Shown: positions 52,048 to 63,926, numbered from the stretch's first letter. The stretch is DNA of 64,000 nucleotides from Actinoplanes sp. TBRC 11911 (GCF_012933445.1 NZ_JABBNC010000009.1:124001-188000); one strand, 5' to 3'. Program-made: numbers and translations. Notes: a model not told the origin generated them from the sequence alone.

Positions 52048-52413
52048 GTGAGTTTCGACCTCGTGGTGTGGGCGATGGACGCCACGGACCAGCCGGACGC
52101 CGTGCGGGCCGCCAACGCGCGGTGCGCGCGCGGCGAGCACCCGCAGCGGCCGGCCGATCCGCGTGTTGTCGCCTTCTATGACGCCCTGACCAGCAATTAC
52201 CCGGACCGTGGCCCGCGCGCTTCGGCTCCCGGTTCGCCGTGGGCGCACGCCCCGCTGCACGCCGCCGCCGACCACATCCAGATGCGGCTCGACGAGGGCT
52301 GCCCGGACGACGTGCTGGAGACGATCGAACGGCTGGCCGCGGAACTCAACCTCGATCTGCTGGACCTGCAGGACGGCACCGTCTATCCGCCGCCGTTACG
52401 CCTGCGCAACTAA
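52048..52413 (+). CDS. Hypothetical protein
   Basis: A 121-residue acidic protein, VSFDLVVWAMDATDQPDAVRA at its start, with an LSNYPDRG-like middle and a C-terminal Leu-rich helix (ETIERLAAELNLDLLDLQDG). It resembles small actinobacterial proteins annotated only as hypothetical; the opening SFDLVVWAMD strand is typical of them. No enzymatic motif. GTG start follows a weak ribosome site. The 3' end overlaps convergent serA by four bases. Confidence 0.65.
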   Translation: MSFDLVVWAMDATDQPDAVRAANARCARGEHPQRPADPRVVAFYDALTSNYPDRGPRASAPGSPWAHAPLHAAADHIQMRLDEGCPDDVLETIERLAAELNLDLLDLQDGTVYPPPLRLRN

Positions 52414-54008
52414 GCGACGCGCAGGTCGACGATGCTGCCGCGGGCCGAGCCGATGGTCTCGGCCACGGCCGAGAGCAACTCGGCGTCGACCGAGGAGTCG
52501 ACGGTCAGCGCCATCAGCGCCTCGCCGCCGGCCTCCCGCCGGGCCACCTCCATCGCCGCGATGTTGACCCCGGCCTCGCCGAGGATGGTGCCGATCGCGC
52601 CGATGATGCCGGGCCGGTCGCTGTAGCGGAAGAACAGCAGCACACCGTCGGCGGTCAGGTCGAGATCGAAGTCGTCGACGCCGGTGAGCTTGCAGATCTC
52701 CCGGGTGCTGGTCATGGTCAGCGTGCCGGCGACGCTGACGGTCCGGCCGTCCGGCAGCGCGCCGCGCACGGTGACGAGATTGTGATGTTCGGCCGGCTCG
52801 TCGCTGACCGCGAGCTCGACCTCGACGCCGCGGTCGGCGGCCAGCTGCGGCGCGTTCACATAGGTGACCCGCTCGTCGACCACGGACGCGAACAGGCCCT
52901 TGGTGGTGGCCAGCTTCAGCACGCCGACGTCGTGCGAGACGATCTCGCCGCGCACCTCCACGGTGACCCCCGCGGCGACCCCGCCGGCCACCGCGGTGAA
53001 CACCCGGCCCAGCTTCTCGGCGAGCGCCAGCAACGGGCGTACGTCCTCGTCCACCACGCCGCCGGCCTGCACGTTGACCGCGTCCGGCACGAACTCGCCC
53101 TGGAGGGCGAGTTTGACGCTGCGGGCCACCGCGAGGCCCGCCTTGTCCTGCGCCTCGACCGTGGACGCGCCCAGGTGCGGGGTGGCCACCACGTTGTCGA
53201 AGTGGAACAGCGGCGAGTCGGTGGCCGGCTCGGTGACGTAGACGTCCAGCCCGGCCCCGGCCACCCGGCCCTCCTTCAGGGCGGCGGCCAGCGCGTGCTC
53301 GTCGATCAGGCCGCCGCGGGCCGCGTTCACGATGCGCACGCCGTGCTTGACGATGGCCAGTTCCTTCTCGCCGATCAGGCCGAACGTCTCCGGCGTACGG
53401 GGCAGGTGCACCGAGATGAAGTCGCTCTCGCGCAGCAGCTCGTCGAGCCCGACGAGGCGTACGCCCAATTGGGCCGCACGGGCGGGCTGGATGTACGGGT
53501 CGTAGGCGATCAGCCGGGTGCCGAAGGCGGCCATGCGCTGGGCGAACAGCACCCCGATGCGGCCCAGGCCGACGACGCCGACGGTCTTGCCCTGGATCTC
53601 GACGCCGGTGTACTTGGAGCGCTTCCACTCGCCCCGCTTGAGGGCCGTGCTGGCGCTGGCCGTGTTGCGTGCGACCGCGAGCAGCAGCGCGATGGCCTGC
53701 TCGGCGGCCGACACGATGTTGCTGGTCGGGGCGTTGACCACCATGACGCCACGGGAGGTCGCGGACGGCACGTCGACGTTGTCCAGCCCGACGCCGGCCC
53801 GCGCGACCACCTTCAGCCGGGACGCGGCGGCGATCACCTCGGGGTCCACCTGGGTGGCGCTGCGCACGATCAGCGCATCGGCCTCGGCCACCGCGGCGAG
53901 CAGGGCGGACCGGTCGGTGCCGTCGACGGTGCGGACGTCGAAGTCGTCGGCGAGGACGTCGAGGGCGGACGGAGCGAGTTCTTCGGCGATCAGGACGACG
54001 GGAGTCAT
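52410..54008 (-). CDS. serA: D-3-phosphoglycerate dehydrogenase
   Basis: SerA oxidises 3-phosphoglycerate to 3-phosphohydroxypyruvate, the first step of serine synthesis. The 532-residue long-form enzyme has the NAD-binding VVGLGRIGVLFAQRM, the catalytic Arg region NAARGGLIDEHALAAAL, the Glu and His (HLGASTVEAQDKAGL), an ASB intervening domain (about 320-450) and a C-terminal ACT domain (about 460-532) for serine feedback. Normal actinobacterial length. The next gene upstream, mpgS, uses the same substrate. Confidence 0.97.
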   Translation of the reverse strand: MTPVVLIAEELAPSALDVLADDFDVRTVDGTDRSALLAAVAEADALIVRSATQVDPEVIAAASRLKVVARAGVGLDNVDVPSATSRGVMVVNAPTSNIVSAAEQAIALLLAVARNTASASTALKRGEWKRSKYTGVEIQGKTVGVVGLGRIGVLFAQRMAAFGTRLIAYDPYIQPARAAQLGVRLVGLDELLRESDFISVHLPRTPETFGLIGEKELAIVKHGVRIVNAARGGLIDEHALAAALKEGRVAGAGLDVYVTEPATDSPLFHFDNVVATPHLGASTVEAQDKAGLAVARSVKLALQGEFVPDAVNVQAGGVVDEDVRPLLALAEKLGRVFTAVAGGVAAGVTVEVRGEIVSHDVGVLKLATTKGLFASVVDERVTYVNAPQLAADRGVEVELAVSDEPAEHHNLVTVRGALPDGRTVSVAGTLTMTSTREICKLTGVDDFDLDLTADGVLLFFRYSDRPGIIGAIGTILGEAGVNIAAMEVARREAGGEALMALTVDSSVDAELLSAVAETIGSARGSIVDLRVA

Positions 54009-54129
54009 GCGTCTCCAACCATGCTCGCGGTGACCGACCGCCGTTGGCCGATTACGGAGATGGTATGCGGAGGCGGACTCCCGCCGTCATGTCATCGCCT
54101 AGTGACCGACATCACACTTGCTGTGACAA

Positions 54130-55374
54130 TCATGCCGCCTTGCGCGGAATGGTCGGCCGGACCACCGGCGGTTCGGTGGCCGGAGCCGCCTCGGCCTGCC
54201 CGTCGAGCCGCCGGAAGCTGCGTGCCTCGGCATCCAGGACGTCGAAGAGAAGATCCAGGTCAAGCGTGCCGACCGGTGGGTAGACGCGTTCGCGCGGCGG
54301 CTCCTGGCCGGGGCCGAGAGCGCCCTGCTCGACCATGAAGTCGACGATCGCCTGCCGGATGGCCGGCAACGTCACCGGCGAGTGGTAGATGACGTTGAGA
54401 GCCTGCATCCGCATCCCCTGGACGTGGTCCTCGCCCCGGTTGTCGTGAAAATGCGGATTGCGGGTCTCGATCTGAAACACCGGGACGGAACTCGCCATGA
54501 CCTCCGGATCGGTGCTCTCCAGCACCCCGCCGAACTGCTCGAACAGATTCAGGAACTCGTACGGCTCGATCGCGAACCCGCCGGCCAGGCGCAGTTTGAG
54601 GCCCAGTTCCAGGCTCATCGCGTGCTCGCCGGCGTTGCCCGTGGCGATCACCTCGGTGCCGAAGCCCGAGTACTCGGCGAGGAAGCGGTTGAGCCACTCG
54701 TTGGTGATCGCCGAGGTGCGGCCGCGGCGGTTGAAGAACAGCCGGCCGTCGCGGAACTTCGGCTTGGACTGCCAGGAGATCCGCACCATCGCGTACGGCG
54801 AGGTGGCCAGGTGCAGCCCGGCGGCGAACACCTCGCAGTACTCGTGCACCGAGCCCGGCACGTAGTTGTCGGCGTCCACATAGCCGACATAGCGCCGGCC
54901 GGTCATCGCGGCGAGCGCCATGCCGATCAGCATCGCCTCGCCCTTGCCGCCCCGGACCAGCCCGTCGTCGTCGATCAGCTCGGGCATGCCGGCCGCCTTG
55001 AACGCCGCGGCCACGCCCGGATCGCGCTGGTGCACGGTCATCGCCGGACGCCCGGCCAGGCGGCAGAACTGCTCGACGGTCTGCGCCTCTATCTCGTAGC
55101 GGTCGACCGGCTCCCGATCGCTGTTCGACACCAGCACGATGAGGCAGTCGTGCGGGATGCCGGAGAGAACCCCTTCGATGACGCCTCGTGTCTCATTCAT
55201 GCACGGAACGACTATTACCATTTGCGATTCAACGGCGCGCAATGCATCGGGCGGCACGATACGACTGCCGGCCCCCGCAACGGATGTGCCCGAGTCAAGT
55301 TCAATGACTCGCTGCAGCTCATGAATCCGGACCGCGCCGAAGCGCTCACTCCGGAAAGAATCTGCCAGTCGCAT
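54130..55374 (-). CDS. mpgS: Mannosyl-3-phosphoglycerate synthase (GT55)
   Basis: MpgS transfers mannose from GDP-mannose to 3-phosphoglycerate, first step to the compatible solute mannosylglycerate. The 414-residue protein has the GT55 pattern: VIVVPCMNETRGVIEGVL, VLVSNSDREPVDRY, GGKGEAMLIGMALAA, the DxD-like metal site YVGYVDADNYVPGSVHEY, and FETRNPHFH-type acceptor residues (IETRNPHFHDNRGEDH). The matching phosphatase gene (mpgP) is not in the window. MpgS is best known from thermophiles and a few Actinobacteria. Located upstream of serA on the same strand, separated by 121 bases. Confidence 0.88.
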   Translation of the reverse strand: MRLADSFRSERFGAVRIHELQRVIELDSGTSVAGAGSRIVPPDALRAVESQMVIVVPCMNETRGVIEGVLSGIPHDCLIVLVSNSDREPVDRYEIEAQTVEQFCRLAGRPAMTVHQRDPGVAAAFKAAGMPELIDDDGLVRGGKGEAMLIGMALAAMTGRRYVGYVDADNYVPGSVHEYCEVFAAGLHLATSPYAMVRISWQSKPKFRDGRLFFNRRGRTSAITNEWLNRFLAEYSGFGTEVIATGNAGEHAMSLELGLKLRLAGGFAIEPYEFLNLFEQFGGVLESTDPEVMASSVPVFQIETRNPHFHDNRGEDHVQGMRMQALNVIYHSPVTLPAIRQAIVDFMVEQGALGPGQEPPRERVYPPVGTLDLDLLFDVLDAEARSFRRLDGQAEAAPATEPPVVRPTIPRKAA

Positions 55375-55510
55375 GCCGCGAGGCTACCCGGCAAATGGCC
55401 GGTGCCCGCAGACGAACATCACACAATTACCTTTCCGAACCCTTTCGGCGAACGGTGAGGTAAGCAACACGTAACGGCAATGTTTCAAGTAATCGCACGA
55501 CTACCCGAAA

Positions 55511-55546
55511 AGCCCGGCTTTCCATGGCGTGCCGGAAAGCCGGGCT
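55511..55546 (-). terminator. Terminator of the ilvBNC operon
   Basis: A perfect 13-bp stem (AGCCCGGCTTTCC / GGAAAGCCGGGCT) with a 10-base loop, 16 bases after the ilvC stop; a short TTT follows on the minus strand. Confidence 0.88.
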
Positions 55547-55562
55547 CGAGGCGTACGGGAAA

Positions 55563-56597
<1,035 letters not shown>

Positions 56598-57116
56598 TTA
56601 CGCGGCGCGCAGCGCCGGTCCGGTTGTGATCGACCGGGAGCCGCGGCCGATGGCCACGAGACCCGACTGCACCATTTCCTTGATCCCGTACGGCTCGAGG
56701 TCGCGCAACAGCGCATCGAGCTTGTCGGGAGCACCGGTGGCCTCGATGGTGAGAGTGTCCGGGGCGACGTCGATCACCTTCGCCCGGAACAGCTCGACCG
56801 TCTCGAGCACCTGGCCCCGCTGCGTGCGATCGGCACGCACCTTGACCAGCAGGAGCTCGCGCTGGACCGATTGTTGTGAATCCAGCTCGACGATCTTCAG
56901 AACGTTGATCAGCTTGTTGAGCTGCTTGGTCACCTGCTCCAGGGGTGAGGAGTCCGCGTTGACCACGATCGTGATGCGGGAGACGTCCGGGTTCTCCGTC
57001 TCGCCCACCGCCAGCGAATCGATGTTGAAGCCGCGCCGGGAGAACAGGCCGCTGACGCGCGCGAGCACGCCGGGCTTGTTCTCCACCAGAACCGATAACG
57101 TGTGTGTATTGGTCAT
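56598..57116 (-). CDS. ilvN: Acetolactate synthase small regulatory subunit
   Basis: The 172-residue regulatory subunit that binds valine and stimulates IlvB. N-terminal ACT domain (about 3-80: HTLSVLVENKPGVLARVSG, then NIDSLAVG) and C-terminal ALS_ss_C domain (about 85-160). The ATG overlaps the ilvB stop by one base (TGATG), giving equal production of the subunits. Confidence 0.97.
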   Translation of the reverse strand: MTNTHTLSVLVENKPGVLARVSGLFSRRGFNIDSLAVGETENPDVSRITIVVNADSSPLEQVTKQLNKLINVLKIVELDSQQSVQRELLLVKVRADRTQRGQVLETVELFRAKVIDVAPDTLTIEATGAPDKLDALLRDLEPYGIKEMVQSGLVAIGRGSRSITTGPALRAA

Positions 57117-58933
57117 CAGATGTCGTCCTCGTCGAACATCGGGCGCACGTCCCGGGCGAACATGATCTCGTCGTTGCCCATCCCGCCGGGGACGAACGGC
57201 CACACCATGGCGTCGGCGGCGACCGTGAAGTCGATGACCACGGGCGCGTCGTTGATCTCCATGGCCTGCTTGATGACCTTGTCCACGTCCTCCTTGGACT
57301 CGCAGCGCAGGCCGACACAGCCCAGCGCCTCGGCCAGCTTCACGAAGTCCGGGATGCGGTGCTTGTGCGTGCCCAGGTTGGTGTTCGAGTAGCGGCCCTC
57401 GTAGAACAGGGTCTGCCACTGCTTGACCATGCCCAGGTTGCCGTTGTTGATCAGGGCGATCTTGATCGGGATGCCCTCCAGCGCACAGGTGGCGAGCTCC
57501 TGATTGGTCATCTGGAAGCAGCCGTCGCCGTCGATCGCCCACACCGCCGTGTCGGGCTTGGCGACCTTGGCGCCCATGGCGGCCGGCACCGCGTAGCCCA
57601 TGGTGCCCGCGCCACCCGAGTTCAGCCAGGTGCCCGGCTTCTCGAACTTGATGAACTGGGACGCCCACATCTGATGCTGGCCGACCCCGGACACGTAGAT
57701 CGCGTCCGGGCCGGCTAACGCGCCCAGTCGCTCGATCACGTACTGCGGCGCGAGCTCGCCCTCGTCCGGTTCGTCGAAGCCGAGCGGGTAACGACGGCGC
57801 ATGTCCTCGAGCGTCGCCCACCACGACTCGTACGGGTCCTGGGTTTTGCCCTGCGCGGACACCGCCGCGATCAGTTCGTCGATCACGTGCCGGGCGTCGC
57901 CGACGATCGGGACGTCCGCGTGCCGGTTCTTGCCGATCTCGGCCGGGTCGATGTCCGCGTGCACGATCTTGGCGTCCGGCGCGAACGTGTCGATCTTGCC
58001 GGTGACGCGGTCGTCGAACCGGGCGCCGATGGTGATCAGCAGGTCCGCCTTCTGCAGCGCGTACACCGCCGGGACGGTGCCGTGCATGCCGGGCATGCCC
58101 AGGTGCTGGGGGTGCGAGTCGGGGAACGCGCCCAGCGCCATCAGCGTGGTGACCACCGGGATGCCGGTGAGCTCGGCCAGTTTGCGCAGCCCCTCGGTGG
58201 CTCCGGCCTTGAGCACCCCGCCACCGACGTACAGGACCGGGCGTTTGGCCTGGGCGATCAGGCGGGCGGCCTCGCGGATCTGCTTGCCGTGCGGGTGCAG
58301 CGTGGGACGGTAACCGGGCAGGTCCAAGGTGGGCGGCCACTGGAAGGTCGTCTCGGTCTGCAGCACGTCCTTCGGGATGTCCACCAGGACCGGTCCGGGC
58401 CGGCCGGTGGACGCCAGGTGGAACGCCTCGGCGATCAGCCGCGGCACCTCGTCGGCCGTCTGCGCGAGGAAGTTGTGCTTGGTGATCGGCAGCGTGATGC
58501 CGAAGATGTCCGCCTCCTGGAAGGCGTCCGTGCCGATCAGCGGCCGCGCCACCTGGCCGGTGATCGCGACGATCGGAACCGAGTCCATGTACGCGTCGGC
58601 GATCGCCGTCACCAGGTTGGTGGCCCCCGGACCGCTGGTCGCGATGCAGACGCCGACCTTGCCGGTGGCCTGCGCGTAACCGGTCGCGGCGTGCCCCGCG
58701 CCCTGCTCGTGACGCACCAGGATGTGCCGCATCTTCGAGTCGTAGAGAGGGTCGTACGCCGGAAGGATCGCCCCGCCCGGGATACCGAACGCGACCTCGA
58801 CGCCGAGCGCCTCAAGGGACCGGACGACGGCTCCGGCACCGGTGGTCTTGATCGGGGCGGCGACGGCGGGCACGGCGCCCGCGGCCGCGCTCGCTCGGTG
58901 GGCCAGAGTCTCGGGGGACGGTGGTCTCGTCAT
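57116..58933 (-). CDS. ilvB: Acetolactate synthase large catalytic subunit
   Basis: A 605-residue ThDP/FAD enzyme that condenses two pyruvates, or pyruvate and 2-oxobutyrate. Visible: catalytic Glu in [15 protein letters not shown], the FAD-domain segment around [13 protein letters not shown], and the ThDP/Mg motif [17 protein letters not shown] (GDG...NN-type). About 30 N-terminal residues are not conserved. The ATG at 58933 is chosen; a GTG three bases upstream is equivalent. Expression is preceded by an attenuator and a leader peptide. First gene of ilvBNC. Confidence 0.97.
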   Translation of the reverse strand: MTRPPSPETLAHRASAAAGAVPAVAAPIKTTGAGAVVRSLEALGVEVAFGIPGGAILPAYDPLYDSKMRHILVRHEQGAGHAATGYAQATGKVGVCIATSGPGATNLVTAIADAYMDSVPIVAITGQVARPLIGTDAFQEADIFGITLPITKHNFLAQTADEVPRLIAEAFHLASTGRPGPVLVDIPKDVLQTETTFQWPPTLDLPGYRPTLHPHGKQIREAARLIAQAKRPVLYVGGGVLKAGATEGLRKLAELTGIPVVTTLMALGAFPDSHPQHLGMPGMHGTVPAVYALQKADLLITIGARFDDRVTGKIDTFAPDAKIVHADIDPAEIGKNRHADVPIVGDARHVIDELIAAVSAQGKTQDPYESWWATLEDMRRRYPLGFDEPDEGELAPQYVIERLGALAGPDAIYVSGVGQHQMWASQFIKFEKPGTWLNSGGAGTMGYAVPAAMGAKVAKPDTAVWAIDGDGCFQMTNQELATCALEGIPIKIALINNGNLGMVKQWQTLFYEGRYSNTNLGTHKHRIPDFVKLAEALGCVGLRCESKEDVDKVIKQAMEINDAPVVIDFTVAADAMVWPFVPGGMGNDEIMFARDVRPMFDEDDI

Positions 58934-59003
58934 CACGGGTTCCGTTCGGGTCGGTCGGGTACTCGCTGGCCTTGAAGGGCTTGACTCGCTTTACTCGCGC
59001 AAC

Positions 59004-59034
59004 AAAAAAGGCCCGCGTGCCGAAGCACGGGACC
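59004..59034 (-). terminator. Attenuator hairpin upstream of ilvB
   Basis: On the minus strand GGTCCCGTGC and GCACGCGGGCC form a stem with one bulge around TTCG, followed by TTTTTTG, 70 bases before ilvB. Directly upstream, between the leader stop codon and this hairpin, AGCGCACUCCUGCCG and the segment ending GUGCGCU can pair at 14 of 15 positions. Confidence 0.85.
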
Positions 59035-59074
59035 TAGCGCACCCTCGCCGTTGGATCAGTCGGCAGGAGTGCGC

Positions 59075-59104
59075 TCACGTAAGTACTCGAGCTGCGCAGT
59101 ACAT
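59075..59104 (-). CDS. Val/Leu leader peptide of ilvB
   Basis: A nine-codon frame MYCAARVLT ending TGA. Its last codons before stop are GTA (Val), CTT (Leu) and ACG; GTA and CTT are very rare in this genome. TTGACT (59140-59135) and CATGGT (59117-59112) with a 17-base spacer would start transcription at about the ATG, i.e. leaderless translation. An in-frame ATG four codons upstream (59116) is possible. The promoter lies inside the 3' end of the GGDEF-EAL gene. Confidence 0.68.
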   Translation of the reverse strand: MYCAARVLT

Positions 59105-59108
59105 GGCG

Positions 59109-61400
59109 CTAACCATGCCGCATCTCACTGCCCGAGTCAATCGATCCCACATTCTGATCACCCGCGAGTGCCTCGAACGCGGGATCCGTCGGCAGCAACG
59201 CTCTGAGCTGCCGCATTCCGGGACCGAGCTTGACAACCTGACTCCGGGCCGTGCCCTCCTTCGGCGGTGCGGATCGTGGGACGGGCGCCGGCCGGGTCGC
59301 CGTCCGCAGGGTGCGCAGCTGCGCCTCCAGATGCTCGGCCGGCACGCCCCAGCCGAACAGCGAGCCCTGGCCCAGGCGGCAGCCGGCGTCCTCGACCGCC
59401 TCCCGCTGCGCGGGCGTGCCGATGCCCTCGGCGAGCACCTCCAGCCCGAGGCGGTGGCCCAGCCGCACCACCACGTCGACCAGCGGCGCGGCCTCGTCGG
59501 TCACCAGCGCGTGGTCGATCTTGAGAATGTCGACCGGAAGCGTGCGTAGCTGGCCCAGCGACGAGTAGCCGGCGCCGAAGTCGTCCAGCGCGATCCGCAC
59601 GCCGGTGGCGCGCAGCTCGGCGAGCCGGCTGATCAGCTCCTCCATGTCGGTCGCGACGGCATGCTCGGTGACCTCCAGGACCAGGCGCTGCGGCGGCGCC
59701 CCGCACTCGGCGAGCAGCTCGGCGACCTGGCCCGCGTAGTCCGCGGCGTGCAACTCCTTCGGAGACAGGTTGACCGAGACCCAGACGTCGTGGCCCTGCG
59801 CCAGCCAGTCGGCGAGCTGCCGGGTGGCCCGCTCGAGCACCCACGAGCCGATCCGGTTGATCAGCCCGGACTCCTCGGCGACCGGGATGAACTCGTCCGG
59901 CCGGACCGCGCCCAGTGTCGGATGATGCCAGCGCAGCAACGCCTCGGCGCCCACCGGGCGCATCGACGGCAACGCGACCACGGGCTGATACACCAGGCGC
60001 AGCTCGTCGCGGTCGATGGCGTGCCGCAGCTCGCTCTCCAGCGTGCCCCGGCGGCGCAGCAGCTCGTCGTAGCGCGCCTGGTAGCGCTCCACCCGGTTCT
60101 TGCCGCGCTGCTTGGCGTAGCGCAGCGCGAGATCGGCGTCGTGCATCAGCTCGCCGCCGTCGGCGACCCCGATGCTCGCGGACAGGAAGATCGACCCGCC
60201 GTCCACCTCGAACGGCTCGCCGAGCACCGCGAGCAGCCGGTGCGCGGTCAGCATCGCCTCGTCCACCGTGCCGTGCATGAGCACCGCGAACTCGTCGCCG
60301 CCGAGGCGGGCCGCGACGTCGTCGGCCAGCAGGTTGCGCCGCAGGCGCACGCCCACCTCGCACAGCACCGCGTCACCGGCGTCGTGACCGCGTACGTCGT
60401 TGACGGTCTTGAAACCGTCCAGGTCGATGCCGACCAGCACCACCGGCGCGTGGGCGTGCTCGCGCAGCGCGCGCTGCAGCCCGCGCCGGTTGGCCAGCGA
60501 GGTCAGCGGATCGGTATGGGCCAGCTCGCGGTAGTGCGCCTCGCTCTGCCGCAGCCGCACGGCGAAGCCGCGGACGTCGTGCAGCGCCAGCGACTGCCGG
60601 AAGACCAGCGCGAACCCCTCGACCGCGGCACCCAGGAACCCGAACAGCCCGAAGGCGCCGCCGGCGTAGACGTGGAACCCCAGCGCGGTCACCATGGCGG
60701 ACATCGGCACCACCGCGTACGCCGTGCCGCGTTCGGCCGCGTCGCCGTCGACGCGCACCGGCCGATCCGCCGTGCGCACCGCGCGGGCGATCGCGAACAA
60801 CCCGGCCGGCACCAGCACCGAACCGGCCAGCACCGCGGCGTCCCAGCCCTGGCACAGCCCGCCGGCCAGCGCGGTGGACCCGACCGCCACCACGCTCACC
60901 CCGGCCGCCACCCGCACGGTGATCAGGCGGGGGCGGTGCGCGTGCAGCGCGAGCGCCGCGGTCAGGCCCAGCGAGACGCACGCGATCGCGGCCGGGACCA
61001 GCAGCGACGGGCAGGCCATCGGGGTCGAGTCGCCCAGGATCCGGGTCGGGGCGGACAGCAGCACCCAGCCGACGAACCAGATCGCGGCCGCGATCACCAG
61101 GCCGTCGAGCAGGTGCCGCACGGCCGCGCCCGGGCTTTCCGCGGCGCCCGGTAGCAGCGCCGTGCCGGCGAGAAGGATGAGCGTGCCGACCCCGGCGCCG
61201 ATCGCGACCGTGGAGCCGAGGCTCATCCGCGGCACCGGCAGATCGGTCAGTGCGGCGGCGATCACGCCGGCCATCGATGCGGCGGCGGCGATCGCGGCCC
61301 CGAGAGCGAGGACCCTCTTGTTGACCAGCGCTACGACGGCCGGGACCGCGGTCAGCAAGATCGCGAACCCGGCCAGCTCCACGCCGGACGGTAAATGCAC
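59109..61400 (-). CDS. Membrane GGDEF-EAL cyclic di-GMP signalling protein
   Basis: A 763-residue protein: about eight N-terminal membrane segments (residues 5 to about 265), a GGDEF domain (about 295-455) and an EAL domain (about 465-715), then a Pro/Ala-rich tail. The active-site motif [10 protein letters not shown] is intact and the EAL site ([25 protein letters not shown], the catalytic ENLS region as SVNLSPKEL, and KIDHALV) is also intact, so both cyclase and phosphodiesterase activities are possible. No known sensory domain is recognised; the membrane region may be the sensor. Its 3' end contains the ilvB promoter. Confidence 0.92.
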   Translation of the reverse strand: MHLPSGVELAGFAILLTAVPAVVALVNKRVLALGAAIAAAASMAGVIAAALTDLPVPRMSLGSTVAIGAGVGTLILLAGTALLPGAAESPGAAVRHLLDGLVIAAAIWFVGWVLLSAPTRILGDSTPMACPSLLVPAAIACVSLGLTAALALHAHRPRLITVRVAAGVSVVAVGSTALAGGLCQGWDAAVLAGSVLVPAGLFAIARAVRTADRPVRVDGDAAERGTAYAVVPMSAMVTALGFHVYAGGAFGLFGFLGAAVEGFALVFRQSLALHDVRGFAVRLRQSEAHYRELAHTDPLTSLANRRGLQRALREHAHAPVVLVGIDLDGFKTVNDVRGHDAGDAVLCEVGVRLRRNLLADDVAARLGGDEFAVLMHGTVDEAMLTAHRLLAVLGEPFEVDGGSIFLSASIGVADGGELMHDADLALRYAKQRGKNRVERYQARYDELLRRRGTLESELRHAIDRDELRLVYQPVVALPSMRPVGAEALLRWHHPTLGAVRPDEFIPVAEESGLINRIGSWVLERATRQLADWLAQGHDVWVSVNLSPKELHAADYAGQVAELLAECGAPPQRLVLEVTEHAVATDMEELISRLAELRATGVRIALDDFGAGYSSLGQLRTLPVDILKIDHALVTDEAAPLVDVVVRLGHRLGLEVLAEGIGTPAQREAVEDAGCRLGQGSLFGWGVPAEHLEAQLRTLRTATRPAPVPRSAPPKEGTARSQVVKLGPGMRQLRALLPTDPAFEALAGDQNVGSIDSGSEMRHG

Positions 61401-61499
61401 GGGAACACTGTGCCCGATCTCCGCGAGTTTCGGGAGCCCTCACGTCCCGGCCTGTGGACGACGGGGTTGCACTCGCCGGGATGGTGGCACTATGTGTGG

Positions 61500-63347
61500 A
61501 TGCCTGAGCTGCGTTCCCGGACCTCGACCCACGGTCGGACCATGGCCGGCGCGCGTGCCCTGTGGCGCGCCACCGGCATGACCGACGACGATTTTGGCAA
61601 GCCCATCGTGGCGATCGCCAACAGCTACACCCAGTTCGTACCGGGTCACGTGCACCTCAAAGACCTCGGCGGTCTCGTCGCCGAGTCGATCGCGGCGGCG
61701 GGCGGCGTGGGGCGCGAGTTCAACACGATCGCGGTCGACGACGGCATCGCGATGGGCCACGGCGGCATGCTCTATTCACTGCCCAGCCGCGAGCTGATCG
61801 CCGACGCGGTGGAATACATGGTCAACGCGCACTGCGCCGACGCCCTGGTCTGCATCTCGAACTGCGACAAGATCACCCCGGGCATGCTGATCGCCGCGTT
61901 ACGCCTGAACATCCCGACCGTGTTCGTCTCCGGCGGCCCGATGGAGGCCGGCAAGACGATCGCCATCGAGGGCGTGGTGCACGAGAAGCTCGACCTGATC
62001 GACGCGATGAGCGCGAGCGCCAACGAGAACGTCACCGAGGACCAGCTCGGCACCATCGAGCGGGCCGCGTGCCCGACCTGCGGTTCCTGCTCCGGCATGT
62101 TCACCGCCAACTCGATGAACTGCCTGACCGAGGCGATCGGCCTGGCCCTGCCCGGCAACGGGTCGACGCTGGCCACGCACGAGTCGCGCAAGGCGCTGTT
62201 CGAGAAGGCCGGTTCGCTGATCGTCGACATCGCCCGGCAGTACTACGAGGAGAACGACGAGTCGGTGCTGCCGCGCAGCATCGCGAACCGTTCCGCCTTC
62301 GAGAACGCGGTGGCCCTGGACGTCGCGATGGGCGGCTCCACCAACACGGTGCTGCACCTGCTGGCCGCGGCCCGCGAGGCCGAGCTCGACTTCAGCGTCT
62401 CCGACATCGACGCCATCTCGCGCCGCGTGCCGTGCCTGTCCAAGGTCGCCCCGAACAGCGTGAAGTACCACATGGAGGACGTGCACCGCGCCGGCGGCAT
62501 CCCGGCCCTGCTGGGCGAGCTCAACCGCGGCGGCCTGCTGAAGACCGACGTACGCTCGGTGCATTCACCCGATTTGTCCTCCTGGCTGGACAGTTGGGAC
62601 ATTCGTAGCGGAAACACCTCTTCGGAAGCGCTCGAGCTCTTCCACGCGGCCCCCGGCGGCGTCCGCACCACCCAGCCGTTCTCCACCGCGAACCGCTGGA
62701 GCACGCTGGACACCGACGGCGCGGACGGCTGCATCCGCTCGGTCGATCACGCCTACACGGTCGACGGCGGCCTGGCGATCCTCTTCGGCAACCTCGCCCC
62801 CGACGGCTGCGTGGTCAAGACCGCCGGCGTCGACGAGTCGCTGTGGAAGTTCACCGGCCCCGCGCGCGTCTTCGAGTCGCAGGACGCCGCGGTCGACGGC
62901 ATCCTCGGCAAGCAGGTGGTCGAGGGCGACGTCGTGGTGATCCGCTACGAGGGCCCGCGCGGTGGCCCCGGCATGCAGGAAATGCTCTACCCGACGAGCT
63001 TCCTGAAGGGCCGCGGCCTGGGCAAGGCGTGCGCACTGATCACCGACGGCCGCTTCTCCGGCGGCACCAGCGGCCTGTCGATCGGCCACGTCTCCCCCGA
63101 GGCGGCGTCCGGCGGCCTGATCGCCCTGGTCGAGACCGGCGACGAGATCACCATCGACATCCCGGCGCGCGCCATCTCCCTCAACGTGACGGAGGAGGAG
63201 CTGGCCCAGCGCCGCCACGAGCAGGAGCGCCGCCCGAAGCCGTTCACCCCGCTCGACCGCGTCCGCCCGGTCTCAGCAGCGCTGCGCGCCTACGCCTCCA
63301 TGGCCACCAGCGCCAGCGACGGCGCCTACCGCCGAGTGCCGGAATAA
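61500..63347 (+). CDS. ilvD: Dihydroxy-acid dehydratase
   Basis: IlvD dehydrates dihydroxyisovalerate and dihydroxymethylvalerate with an Fe-S cluster. The 615-residue protein carries the cluster Cys in [12 protein letters not shown] and [17 protein letters not shown], and the C-terminal substrate-binding [21 protein letters not shown]. Start [18 protein letters not shown] is the family start. A TATGTG box at 61491-61496 with TTGCAC at 61467-61472 (18-base spacer) ends three bases before the ATG, so the mRNA may be leaderless. Divergent from the GGDEF-EAL gene. Confidence 0.96.
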   Translation: MPELRSRTSTHGRTMAGARALWRATGMTDDDFGKPIVAIANSYTQFVPGHVHLKDLGGLVAESIAAAGGVGREFNTIAVDDGIAMGHGGMLYSLPSRELIADAVEYMVNAHCADALVCISNCDKITPGMLIAALRLNIPTVFVSGGPMEAGKTIAIEGVVHEKLDLIDAMSASANENVTEDQLGTIERAACPTCGSCSGMFTANSMNCLTEAIGLALPGNGSTLATHESRKALFEKAGSLIVDIARQYYEENDESVLPRSIANRSAFENAVALDVAMGGSTNTVLHLLAAAREAELDFSVSDIDAISRRVPCLSKVAPNSVKYHMEDVHRAGGIPALLGELNRGGLLKTDVRSVHSPDLSSWLDSWDIRSGNTSSEALELFHAAPGGVRTTQPFSTANRWSTLDTDGADGCIRSVDHAYTVDGGLAILFGNLAPDGCVVKTAGVDESLWKFTGPARVFESQDAAVDGILGKQVVEGDVVVIRYEGPRGGPGMQEMLYPTSFLKGRGLGKACALITDGRFSGGTSGLSIGHVSPEAASGGLIALVETGDEITIDIPARAISLNVTEEELAQRRHEQERRPKPFTPLDRVRPVSAALRAYASMATSASDGAYRRVPE

Positions 63348-63477
63348 TCCCGTACGCCTAGACCCAGCCCACAACAGCAAGTTTGTCCGCTCCGGGGGCC
63401 ACGCACACTCTGAGTGCGTGGCCCTGGCCGTCGGCCGCTTCCGGCCCCTGCCAGCTCCCGGCCACCCCGGCGCTCCG

Positions 63478-63631
63478 CGACCGCGACCGCCACCGCCACC
63501 GCGACCGCCTCCGCCACCGCGACCGCCACCGTCACCGTCACCGCCCACCGTCACCGCCCACCGCCACCGCCACCGCCCACCGCCACCGCCCACCGCCACC
63601 GCCCACCGCCCACCGCCACCGCCACCGCCAC
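63478..63631. repeat. CCGCCA/CCGCCCA short tandem repeats
   Basis: A run built from CCGCCA, CCGCGA, CCGTCA and CCGCCCA units with frequent 6- and 7-base alternation, so no constant frame is maintained. It begins about 130 bases after the ilvD stop. Confidence 0.8.
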
Positions 63632-63926
63632 CCAAGAGTTTCCCAGCGGCCGCCGGCGCCAAGGCCCGGGCACCTGCCACCTCACCGTCCCCACCCGCGC
63701 CGACCACGCTTCACCCTTCCCAGCTGCGGCGATCATCGACCCGCCCCCCGACCCCAATCCCACCGCGGCCCGCCCACCTGCCCACCCCACGCCGCAGGCC
63801 GCCTCACCCTCGCCTCCCACGCGACCACCGACCTGCCTTGCCCCCACCCGCGCGACCACCGACCCGCACCGCTTCCCCACCCACGCCGCGGCCCGCCCCA
63901 CCTGCCCATCCGTGCCGCAATCCGCC

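Noticed and set aside
52396..54018. Second long minus-strand frame over serA
   Set aside because: It is an out-of-frame shadow of serA (Arg/Gly/Ala-rich), a usual effect of GC-rich third positions.
63273..63707. Minus-strand Gly/Val/Arg-rich frame
   Set aside because: Composition follows the CCGCCA repeat; it overlaps the end of ilvD and resembles no protein family.
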